Source: an uncultured Bacteroidota bacterium (GTDB lineage Bacteria; Bacteroidota; Bacteroidia; Chitinophagales; Chitinophagaceae). Taken from it: a stretch of 19,578 bases of DNA. The stretch covers positions 1-19,578 of the forward strand of contig CAMPKR010000008.1 of NCBI GenBank assembly GCA_946887345.1. The letters run 5' to 3'. The notes below the pieces were generated by a model. It was not told where the DNA came from. It saw nothing but the letters and a program-made list of their open reading frames with translations, and did no database searches. Positions 8,105 to 14,436 of the stretch are shown piece by piece (the first letter of the stretch is position 1; every line of letters starts with the position of its first letter). A program made the translations under genes and the position numbers.

Positions 8105-9922
8105 ATGAAACAATTACTTGGCGTACTATGCCTTTCTGCTATACTCTTGTTTTCCTGCCAGGGAGGTAGTGAAAATAAAGCTAACACCACGCAAGAAGAG
8201 GCGGAACAATTCATCAATAAATACACAGAACAGTATGTGAAGCTGTACACGGCAGCCTCTGAAGCACAGTGGAACAATAACACAGTGATGAAGGAAGGGG
8301 ATAGCAGCCTGAGATTGGCTGCAGAGAAAGCTGACCAGGCTATGGCGGAATTTACCGGTAGCAGGGAGAATATAGAAACTGCCAAGAGACTACTGCAAAA
8401 AAGGAACGAGCTGAGCACTATACAACAAAAGCAACTGGAGGTGATACTGTATGCTGCGGCCAATAACCCGCAAACAATAGCCGATATAGTAAAGAAGAGA
8501 ATAAAGGCGGAGAATGAGCAAACACAAAAGCTCTATACCTTTCAATACATGATAGATGGCAAGAAGGTGACGACCAATGATATAGACGAAGTGCTGCGCA
8601 GCGAAACGGATGTAACTAAAAGACTGACTGCCTGGGAAGCGAGCAAGGAGGTGGGTAAAGGACTGAAGACCGGACTGGTGAACCTGCGCGACCTGCGCAA
8701 CCAAACGGTGCAGGAACTGGGTTATCACGATTATTTTACCTACCAGGTATCGGATTATGGTATGAAGTCGGAAGAAATGATGCAAACCATGGACAGGCTG
8801 ATAAAGGAACTCTATCCGCTGTACCGCGAACTGCATACATGGATGCGCTATGAGCTGGCAGGAAAATTCGGATCGAGCGAAGTGCCGGCCTATATACCAG
8901 CGCACTGGCTACCTAACCGCTGGGGACAGGACTGGAGTTCGACTGTTACCGTACAGGGAATTAACCTGGATAGCGTGCTGAAAGTGAAGGGCGCCAGGTT
9001 TATAACAGAAGATGCTGAAGATATGTATGTGAGCCTGGGCTTCCCGAAGTTGCCACAGGTGTTTTGGGATAAGTCGAGCTTGTATCCATATCCGGCTGAT
9101 TCGGTGGTAAAGAAAAACAACCATGCATCGGCCTGGCATATAGACCTCAACAACGATGTACGCAGCCTGATGAGCATAGAACCCAATTCTGAGTGGTTTG
9201 AAACAGCGCACCATGAGTTGGGGCACATCTATTATTATATGACCTATACTAATAGCAACGTGCCACCGCTACTGCGCCAGGGCGCCAACCGCGCATACCA
9301 TGAAGCGATAGGCAGCATGATGGGACTGGCTGCGATGCAAAAGCCCTTCCTGGCGGGACGCGGGTTGATCGCTTCGAATACCAAAACAGACAGTATACAA
9401 TCGCTGCTGAAAGAAGCACTGAATACAGTGGTTTTTATCTTTTTCTCGTCAGGAACTATGAGTAATTTTGAAAAGGCGCTGTATGTTGATAATCTCCCTG
9501 CTGATCAATTCAATAAAAAATGGTGGGAGCTGGCGAAGAAATACCAGGGTATAGTTCCGCCGTTTGAGCGTGGGGAAGAGTTTTGCGATGCAGCCACTAA
9601 AACACATATTAACGATGACGCGGCGCAGTATTATGACTATGCGCTCTCTTATGTGATACTCTACCAACTCCACAACCATATAGCCAAAAATATCCTGAAG
9701 CAAGACCCAAGAGCTACCGATTACTACGGTAAGAAGGAAATAGGGGACTTCCTGCGTACGATAATGAAGCCGGGTTCTTCCAGGGACTGGAGAAAAGTGC
9801 TTAAGGAGTCGACAGGTGATGACCTGAATGCGAAGGCTATGCTGGAGTATTTTGATCCGCTTGTTAACTGGCTGAAAGAACAGAATAGTGGAAGGGGTTA
9901 TACTTTGCCTGCAAGCATCTGA
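8105..9922 (+). CDS. M2 family (angiotensin-converting-enzyme-like) dipeptidyl carboxypeptidase lipoprotein
   Basis: The 605-residue product starts with a lipoprotein signal ending in the lipobox LLFSC (C18). The zinc motif is H370-E-L-G-H374 within AHHELGHIYYY, and the third ligand is E400 in YHEAIG. The spacing from H374 to E400 is two residues longer than in animal ACE. The ACE substrate-carboxylate site is recognisable as K499-T-H501 followed by Y509-Y-D-Y512, matching Lys511, His513, Tyr520 and Tyr523 of human testis ACE. At the position of ACE Arg522, a chloride ligand, there is D511. ACE-type enzymes release C-terminal dipeptides. As a lipoprotein it should sit on the periplasmic or surface face of a membrane. 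The M28 gene just upstream suggests a shared role in peptide degradation. Confidence 0.9.
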   Translation: MKQLLGVLCLSAILLFSCQGGSENKANTTQEEAEQFINKYTEQYVKLYTAASEAQWNNNTVMKEGDSSLRLAAEKADQAMAEFTGSRENIETAKRLLQKRNELSTIQQKQLEVILYAAANNPQTIADIVKKRIKAENEQTQKLYTFQYMIDGKKVTTNDIDEVLRSETDVTKRLTAWEASKEVGKGLKTGLVNLRDLRNQTVQELGYHDYFTYQVSDYGMKSEEMMQTMDRLIKELYPLYRELHTWMRYELAGKFGSSEVPAYIPAHWLPNRWGQDWSSTVTVQGINLDSVLKVKGARFITEDAEDMYVSLGFPKLPQVFWDKSSLYPYPADSVVKKNNHASAWHIDLNNDVRSLMSIEPNSEWFETAHHELGHIYYYMTYTNSNVPPLLRQGANRAYHEAIGSMMGLAAMQKPFLAGRGLIASNTKTDSIQSLLKEALNTVVFIFFSSGTMSNFEKALYVDNLPADQFNKKWWELAKKYQGIVPPFERGEEFCDAATKTHINDDAAQYYDYALSYVILYQLHNHIAKNILKQDPRATDYYGKKEIGDFLRTIMKPGSSRDWRKVLKESTGDDLNAKAMLEYFDPLVNWLKEQNSGRGYTLPASI

Positions 9923-9976
9923 CAATCACTTATTTGTAATAACAAGCAGATAACAGAGATAATTTCACATAACCTT

Positions 9977-9984
9977 TATTTTTG
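9977..9984 (+). promoter_or_regulatory. -7 promoter element upstream of the GT4 gene
   Basis: TATTTTTG matches TAnnTTTG exactly and lies about 100 bases before ATG 10084. I see no TTG at the usual -33 distance. It supports separate transcription of the glycosyltransferase. Confidence 0.45.
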
Positions 9985-10083
9985 GAACTATAATTTAGGC
10001 CCTTGGAATTTGTCCTCAACAATCCATATTTAGAAAAGGTAGCCCATTCGCGGAGAGGGGAGTTACGTTATGAGGATATACGA

Positions 10084-11283
10084 ATGGCTAAGAAGATTAC
10101 TATAATTTGTAATTCTTACCCACCTGAGAAGGGGGCTGCACCTACACGCATCAACAACCTTGCAAAAATGCTTACGGCCAGGGGGCACGTTGTGGAGGTG
10201 ATCACCTGTATGCCTAACTACCCCGTAGGAAAAATATTCCCTTCGTTCCGAGGTAAACTGATACAAAAAGAAAAGGCCAATAATATTAAGATCAACCGAC
10301 TATGGCTGTATCCTTCTAATTCGAAAAATCCTTTGAAACGTATAGCAAGCATGTTCAGCTATACATTTTCGCTTTATTTCTTTGCCTTGCCCAAACTATT
10401 TATTCAACGACCGGACATGGTGATCGTGAGTTCGCCGCCATTTCTTTCGGCCTATGCAGGTATTGTTATCGCCCGCATAATAGGGAGCAAGGCCGTGCTG
10501 AATGTAAGCGACCTATGGCCGCGATCGGCACTGGAGCTGGGTGCGATAAAGAAAGGTGTTGTTTATCGCTTCCTGGAAGTGATGGAAAAACGGATGTACA
10601 ATCTTTCTGATGCTTACATTGGCCAGTCGGATGAAATACTGGAACATATACGCCAGTCGCTAAAAAGCAAGAAGAAAGAGTTTCTTTACAGAAACCTACA
10701 GGAAACATCACCATATATACATAAGCCAAGACCTGAGGGCAAAAAGAAAATTGTGTATGCAGGCCTCCTGGGTGTGGCGCAGGGAGTTTACGATGTTTGT
10801 GCTAATATCAACTTTGCTGCACTGAAAGTGGAATTTCATATTTATGGCGATGGATACGAAAGGGAAAAGATAGAGCAGCTAATAGCTGACAATCCTGATC
10901 GTGGGATATTCTATCATAATTCGATCTCAGCTTCTGAGATGCCGAGGATGCTGAGCGATTTTCACGCGACCATGGTGCCGCTGAAAACGGACCTGCCGGG
11001 AGCTGTGCCCTCTAAGATATTTATGGCTATGGCTAACGCTATACCTGTGTTCTTCAGCGGATCGGGTGAAGGGGCCAAAATTGTAAAAGACGGGAAGATA
11101 GGCTGGGTGAGTGCACCCTCTGACTTTGCGGCCCTGGAGCAAAATATCCTGAAGCTGGTGGTAATGTCGGATAAGGACTATGACCAGATGAGGGCTAATT
11201 GCAAGCTTTTTCGTAAGATCCGGTTTAATAAAGAGACCCAGGATGCAGCCTTTGACCTGTTTTTACAGGGGCTGGAGGAGTAG
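10084..11283 (+). CDS. GT4 family (WbuB-like) glycosyltransferase
   Basis: I choose ATG 10084 (399 residues, MAKKITIICNSYPPEKG) rather than the upstream TTG 10003, because family members start at this strand and the 27 extra residues look non-homologous. The N-terminal Rossmann domain has SYPPEKGAAPTRINNLA, followed by VVSSPPFLSAYAG and VSDLWPRSALELGA, which are typical of WbuB-like transferases for O-antigen or capsule aminosugars. The C-terminal domain has VYAGLLGVAQGV, FHIYGDGYER and VPSKIFMAMANAIPV. The residue usually Glu in 'SKxFExMA', the second Glu of the EX7E motif, is M314 here, which is unusual. Membrane contact is likely through hydrophobic residues about 90-120 (FSLYFFALPKLF). 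The sugar donor and acceptor cannot be told. It lies between a peptidase and the ribosomal operon, not in an O-antigen cluster, so it may act alone. Confidence 0.85.
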   Translation: MAKKITIICNSYPPEKGAAPTRINNLAKMLTARGHVVEVITCMPNYPVGKIFPSFRGKLIQKEKANNIKINRLWLYPSNSKNPLKRIASMFSYTFSLYFFALPKLFIQRPDMVIVSSPPFLSAYAGIVIARIIGSKAVLNVSDLWPRSALELGAIKKGVVYRFLEVMEKRMYNLSDAYIGQSDEILEHIRQSLKSKKKEFLYRNLQETSPYIHKPRPEGKKKIVYAGLLGVAQGVYDVCANINFAALKVEFHIYGDGYEREKIEQLIADNPDRGIFYHNSISASEMPRMLSDFHATMVPLKTDLPGAVPSKIFMAMANAIPVFFSGSGEGAKIVKDGKIGWVSAPSDFAALEQNILKLVVMSDKDYDQMRANCKLFRKIRFNKETQDAAFDLFLQGLEE

Positions 11284-11372
11284 TGTTTCATTGGGGATGA
11301 AAATTTATTGTCAAAAAATCAATTGAAAATCAATAGGTTGCGACGAGTCCCCAAAAAAACTTAATGAATTTT

Positions 11373-11403
11373 TTGGTGCAATCGGATACTGAATCTACCT
11401 TTG
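11373..11403 (+). promoter_or_regulatory. Strong Bacteroidota-type promoter of the rplM operon
   Basis: TTG at 11373-11375 (within a T-run, ttttttgg), then exactly 20 bases, then TACCTTTG at 11396-11403. Both boxes and the spacing match the Bacteroidota -33/-7 consensus. Transcription should start near 11407, leaving a leader of about 79 bases before rplM. Confidence 0.75.
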
Positions 11404-11425
11404 CAGTCCCAATTTTAAGGGGCTG
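11404..11425 (+). promoter_or_regulatory. Inverted repeat at the rplM transcription start / leader
   Basis: CAGTCCC (11404-11410) and GGGGCTG (11419-11425) form a seven-pair stem (one G-T pair) around the 8-base loop AATTTTAA. It abuts the -7 box. If transcription starts near 11407, the 5' arm is only partly transcribed, so this may be a DNA operator rather than an RNA hairpin. If the start is at 11404 or before, it would be a 5'-end stabilising or L13-leader stem. Confidence 0.4.
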
Positions 11426-11485
11426 TTCGTGTTTTTGGCCATAATTGCCTCCATAAACAGTTGATAATCAATAGAAAAACCAGAA

Positions 11486-11929
11486 ATGAGACACCTTAGT
11501 TTTAAAACACAGTCGGCTAACGAAAAGATCGTAAAGCGTGAATGGCATGTAGTGGATGCTACCAACCAAACGCTGGGCCGCATGAGTTCGAGGATCGCTG
11601 CAATACTGCGCGGTAAGAACAAAGCCTATTATACACCGCACTTTGATTGTGGTGATTATGTGATCGTTATCAATTCAGGCAAGGCCGTACTGACAGGTAC
11701 CAAGATGGACGATAAGGAATACCTGACATACTCGGGCTATCCCGGAGGTCAGAAAGCAGAAACTGCTAAAGAACTGATCGGCCGTCGTCCTAACCTGATG
11801 ATAGAGCGCGCTGTAAAAGGCATGCTGCCTAAGAACCGCCTGGGTCGTGCGATGGTAAAGAAGCTTTTCGTTTACGAAGGCGCTGAGCACCCGCACAAGG
11901 CACAGCAACCAAAAGATCTAAAGTTCTAA
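11486..11929 (+). CDS. rplM: 50S ribosomal protein L13
   Basis: The product has 147 residues, against 142 in E. coli. It has the full L13 core: KREWHVVDATNQTLGRMSSRIA near the N-terminus, PHFDCGDYVIVINSGKAVLTG, then YSGYPGG, and RAVKGMLPKNRLGRAMVKKLFVYEG in the second half. It is a large-subunit rRNA-binding protein and the first gene of the L13-S9-S2-EF-Ts operon. It is preceded by the promoter at 11373-11403 and a leader of about 80 bases that also holds the palindrome ttgat-a-atcaa at about 11461-11471. The start codon lacks a Shine-Dalgarno sequence, as is usual in this phylum. Confidence 0.98.
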   Translation: MRHLSFKTQSANEKIVKREWHVVDATNQTLGRMSSRIAAILRGKNKAYYTPHFDCGDYVIVINSGKAVLTGTKMDDKEYLTYSGYPGGQKAETAKELIGRRPNLMIERAVKGMLPKNRLGRAMVKKLFVYEGAEHPHKAQQPKDLKF

Positions 11930-11940
11930 ATAACCCCCAA

Positions 11941-11954
11941 CCCCCTGAAGGGGG
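11941..11954 (+). repeat. CCCCC-tgaa-GGGGG hairpin between rplM and rpsI
   Basis: A perfect five-pair GC stem (11941-11945 with 11950-11954) around loop TGAA, preceded by a C-rich stretch (cccccaa). It has no U-tract. Similar C-run/TGAA/G-run units recur between genes in many Bacteroidota genomes as dispersed repeats (from memory). It could also be an RNA-processing or stability hairpin that adjusts the L13:S9 ratio. Confidence 0.6.
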
Positions 11955-11988
11955 CTATTAAATAACTAAAAAAATACCATTCTATATA

Positions 11989-12378
11989 ATGGAAAAACAA
12001 AAAAACGCCGTTGGTCGCCGTAAAGAAGCAGTTGCTCGTGTATACCTGAGCAAGGGCACAGGTACCATTACGGTTAATGACAAAGAGTACAGGGAATATT
12101 TTCCGATCATGTACCTGCAAAACCAGGTAGAGCTTCCTTTCAAGACTATTGAGTCTGTAAGCTCGTTCGATGTGGTGGTAAACGTACAAGGCGGTGGTCC
12201 TAAAGGCCAGGCAGAAGCTATAAAGCTGGGTATTGCCCGTGTATTGTGTGAAGTTAACCCTGAATATCGTCCTGCACTGAAGGCGAAAGGCCTGATGACA
12301 CGTGATCCACGCTCGGTAGAACGTAAGAAGTTCGGTAAGGCAAAAGCCCGTCGTAGCTTCCAGTTCTCTAAACGTTAA
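11989..12378 (+). CDS. rpsI: 30S ribosomal protein S9
   Basis: The 129-residue product matches S9 along its length: NAVGRRKEAVARVYLSKG at the N-terminus, GTITVNDKEYREYF, NVQGGGPKGQAEAIKLGIAR, and the basic tail GLMTRDPRSVERKKFGKAKARRSFQFSKR. The terminal SKR is the conserved end that reaches toward the P-site tRNA. It follows rplM by 59 bases, an arrangement near-universal in bacteria, and is co-transcribed with it. Confidence 0.98.
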   Translation: MEKQKNAVGRRKEAVARVYLSKGTGTITVNDKEYREYFPIMYLQNQVELPFKTIESVSSFDVVVNVQGGGPKGQAEAIKLGIARVLCEVNPEYRPALKAKGLMTRDPRSVERKKFGKAKARRSFQFSKR

Positions 12379-12426
12379 TCGCTGGTTTGTATTCTTTATT
12401 TATTTAACCGACAAGAAAAAATTAAA

Positions 12427-13371
12427 ATGGAAGATAATAAAAGCCTGCACCAGCAATTACTTGAAGCTGGTGTGCATTTCGGCCACCTGAAGAAGAAGTG
12501 GAATCCTAAAATGCTTCCGTACATCTTTGCTGAAAAGAACGGCATCCACATCATCGATCTGAACAAAACTATCGATGGTCTTGATGAAGCTGCCGCAGCA
12601 CTGAAGTCTATCGCTAAGAGCGGTAAGAAAATAATGTTTGTGGCTACCAAGAAGCAAGCAAAAGAAATAGTTGCTGAAGCTGCTGCAAGAGCAAACATGC
12701 CTTTCGTTACTGAACGTTGGTTGGGTGGTATGCTCACTAACTTCCAGACTATCCGCAAGAGCGTGAAGAAGATGCAGAGCATCCAGAAAATGCTGGAGGA
12801 TGGCACAATGGACAGCGTTACCAAAAAGGAGCGCCTCACACTGAGCCGCAGCAAGGATAAAATGGAAAAAGTACTTGGTGGTATAGCCCAGATGGGCCGT
12901 ACTCCGGCTGCACTGTTCATGGTTGACATCAGCCACGAGCATATTGCACTGGCAGAAGCCAAGCGTCTTGGTATCACTACCTTCGCGATGGTAGATACTA
13001 ACAGTGATCCTACCAAGGTTGATTTCGCTATACCATCAAATGACGATGCTACCAAGTCGATAGCTATCGTTACTCAATACCTGACTGCTGCAATACTGGA
13101 AGGTTTGCAGGAGCGTGCACAGAATAAGGAATCCGAAGAGGAAACTACCGTAGAAGAATCTGCAGAAAGGACCCGCGGCCTGGAAGTGGAAGAAGAAGAC
13201 GGTAAAGATGGCGGACGTCGTCGTCGTGGTGCAGGCGCAGGTGCCGGTGCTGGCGCAGGCGCTGGTCGTGGAGCTGGTACAGGTGGCGGTAACCGTGGCG
13301 GTGGCAACCGTGGCGGAGCGGGTGGAAATCGTCCAGGTGGCGGTGGAAGCAGGCCAGCTGCTAAGCGTTAA
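12427..13371 (+). CDS. rpsB: 30S ribosomal protein S2 with acidic plus Arg/Gly-rich C-terminal extension
   Basis: Residues 1 to about 228 are a standard S2: [53 protein letters not shown], and [19 protein letters not shown]. coli S2 has 241 residues; this one has 314. The extra tail has three parts: an acidic stretch at about 234-261 ([18 protein letters not shown]), four arginines at 264-267, and a low-complexity part made of Gly-Ala pairs (268-280) followed by [20 protein letters not shown] (286-305) ending in PAAKR. The tail is in frame with ordinary codons. Acidic C-terminal tails on S2 occur in other Bacteroidota; RGG-like tails are known as RNA-binding elements, so a role on the 30S surface is inference. 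It follows rpsI by 48 bases. Confidence 0.97.
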   Translation: MEDNKSLHQQLLEAGVHFGHLKKKWNPKMLPYIFAEKNGIHIIDLNKTIDGLDEAAAALKSIAKSGKKIMFVATKKQAKEIVAEAAARANMPFVTERWLGGMLTNFQTIRKSVKKMQSIQKMLEDGTMDSVTKKERLTLSRSKDKMEKVLGGIAQMGRTPAALFMVDISHEHIALAEAKRLGITTFAMVDTNSDPTKVDFAIPSNDDATKSIAIVTQYLTAAILEGLQERAQNKESEEETTVEESAERTRGLEVEEEDGKDGGRRRRGAGAGAGAGAGAGRGAGTGGGNRGGGNRGGAGGNRPGGGGSRPAAKR

Positions 13372-13397
13372 TAATTAGCACTTTACAAGCTTACTAG

Positions 13398-13430
13398 ATC
13401 ATTAAAGCCCCCAACAGGGGCTTTAATGAT
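13398..13430 (+). promoter_or_regulatory. Perfect 14-pair hairpin between rpsB and tsf, without U-tract
   Basis: ATCATTAAAGCCCC (13398-13411) pairs exactly with GGGGCTTTAATGAT (13417-13430) around loop CAACA. The 3' side is followed by AAAAA, not by Ts, so it is not a simple terminator for rpsB. It more likely marks RNA processing, protects mRNA 3' ends, or partly attenuates before tsf. Confidence 0.65.
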
Positions 13431-13435
13431 AAAAA

Positions 13436-13448
13436 TGCGAAATTCGCA
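13436..13448 (+). repeat. Short palindrome tgcgaa-a-ttcgca upstream of tsf
   Basis: Two six-base arms (13436-13441 and 13443-13448) are perfect reverse complements around one A, five bases after the 14-pair hairpin. It could be an operator-like dyad or a short second RNA stem. No known regulator site is recognised. Confidence 0.4.
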
Positions 13449-13476
13449 GCCTTAATTAATAACCATAAAAAATCAT

Positions 13477-13483
13477 AGGAGAT
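13477..13483 (+). promoter_or_regulatory. Shine-Dalgarno-like site AGGAGAT before tsf
   Basis: AGGAG ends eight bases before ATG 13490, which is the classic spacing. The other genes in this window have AT-rich leaders with no such site, as is typical of Bacteroidota, so this one is unusual. It fixes the tsf start. Confidence 0.6.
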
Positions 13484-13489
13484 ATAACA

Positions 13490-14329
13490 ATGAGTAGTGT
13501 AACTATTTCTGCTGCTGATGTAAATAAGCTGCGCCAGCAAACAGGTGCAGGTATGATGGACTGCCGCAAGGCACTGATGGAAAGCGATGGCGACTTTGAA
13601 AAGGCGATCGACTACCTGCGTAAAAAAGGCCAGAAGGTAGCTGCTAACCGTAGCGACCGTGAAGCTAAAGAAGGTGTGGTAATAGCAAAGGCAAGCGCTG
13701 ATAACAAATATGGCGTTATAGTAAACCTGAGCTCTGAAACTGACTTCGTTGCGAAGAATGCTGACTTTATCGCTTTTGCCAACGAACTGGCCGATATAGC
13801 CCTGAGCACTAAAGCTGCTACAGTAGAAGACCTGAAAGCTGCCCAAATGAGCGGTGCTACAGTAGCTGATAAACTGCTGGAGCAAGTTGCTAAAATAGGT
13901 GAGAAAATAGATGTTATCCGTTACGAATTCGTAACAGGAGAAGCGGTGGTTCCATATATACACGCAGGTTACCGCATAGGTGTTCTCGTGAGCCTGAACA
14001 AAGCTGCTAACGAAGCAAACGTAAATGCTGGTAAGGACGTAGCTATGCAGATCGCTGCGATGAACCCACTGGCTGTAGATTCAGACAGCATCTCTGCTGA
14101 AATGCTGGAGCGTGAAAAAGCGATAGCTATTGAGCAGGTTCTGGCTGAAGGCAAGACCGGTGATATGGTAGAGAAGATAGCTCAGGGTAAGCTGAACAAG
14201 TTCTTCAAAGAGAACACCCTGCTTCCACAAGCTTTCGTAAAGGACAATGGTAAGACCGTAGCTGACTACCTGAAGTCAGTAGAAGGTGACCTGACCGTTA
14301 CAGGCTTTAAGCGTATAGCTGTAGGATAG
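13490..14329 (+). CDS. tsf: Translation elongation factor Ts
   Basis: The 279-residue product (E. coli 283) begins with the UBA-like domain VNKLRQQTGAGMMDCRKALMESDGDFEKAIDYLRKKG. It continues with the core NLSSETDFVAKNADF, where the Asp-Phe pair inserts into EF-Tu, and ends with NKFFKENTLLPQAFVKDNGKTVADYL. EF-Ts exchanges GDP for GTP on EF-Tu. It is the last gene of the operon and is followed by an intrinsic terminator. It is separated from rpsB by 118 bases that hold two inverted repeats, and it has its own Shine-Dalgarno site, which suggests separate control of its translation. Confidence 0.98.
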   Translation: MSSVTISAADVNKLRQQTGAGMMDCRKALMESDGDFEKAIDYLRKKGQKVAANRSDREAKEGVVIAKASADNKYGVIVNLSSETDFVAKNADFIAFANELADIALSTKAATVEDLKAAQMSGATVADKLLEQVAKIGEKIDVIRYEFVTGEAVVPYIHAGYRIGVLVSLNKAANEANVNAGKDVAMQIAAMNPLAVDSDSISAEMLEREKAIAIEQVLAEGKTGDMVEKIAQGKLNKFFKENTLLPQAFVKDNGKTVADYLKSVEGDLTVTGFKRIAVG

Positions 14330-14351
14330 TTATTATCTATGGAAAATATAG

Positions 14352-14377
14352 AAAGACCTGCTTTTGCAGGTCTTTTT
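14352..14377 (+). terminator. Rho-independent terminator of the rplM-rpsI-rpsB-tsf operon
   Basis: AAAGACCTGC (14352-14361) pairs with GCAGGTCTTT (14366-14375) around loop TTTT, and further Ts follow. It lies 22 bases after the tsf stop. Confidence 0.9.
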
Positions 14378-14410
14378 CATTTTAAATGTATCAATTCAAT
14401 GCTGTTTTAT

Positions 14411-14418
14411 TATATTTG
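14411..14418 (+). promoter_or_regulatory. -7 promoter element for the Ig/PKD T9SS gene
   Basis: TATATTTG is an exact TAnnTTTG match, 18 bases before ATG 14437 and downstream of the tsf terminator. It makes the following gene an independent unit with a very short leader. No clear -33 TTG is seen. Confidence 0.55.
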
Positions 14419-14436
14419 ATATATAGTTAAACCTCT

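Noticed and set aside
9449..9925. 158-codon minus-strand frame opposite the M2 peptidase
   Set aside because: It is antisense to conserved M2 sequence and has no recognisable domain or promoter.
12396..13055. 219-codon open frame on the minus strand opposite rpsB
   Set aside because: It lies fully antisense to a certain ribosomal gene, and its Ser/Leu/Phe-rich product is typical of reading the reverse strand of a regular coding sequence.
13228..13350. GC-rich repetitive stretch as a non-coding repeat or CRISPR-like array
   Set aside because: The repeats are three- and six-base codon patterns (Gly-Ala, Gly-Asn-Arg) in frame with rpsB, with no spacers.
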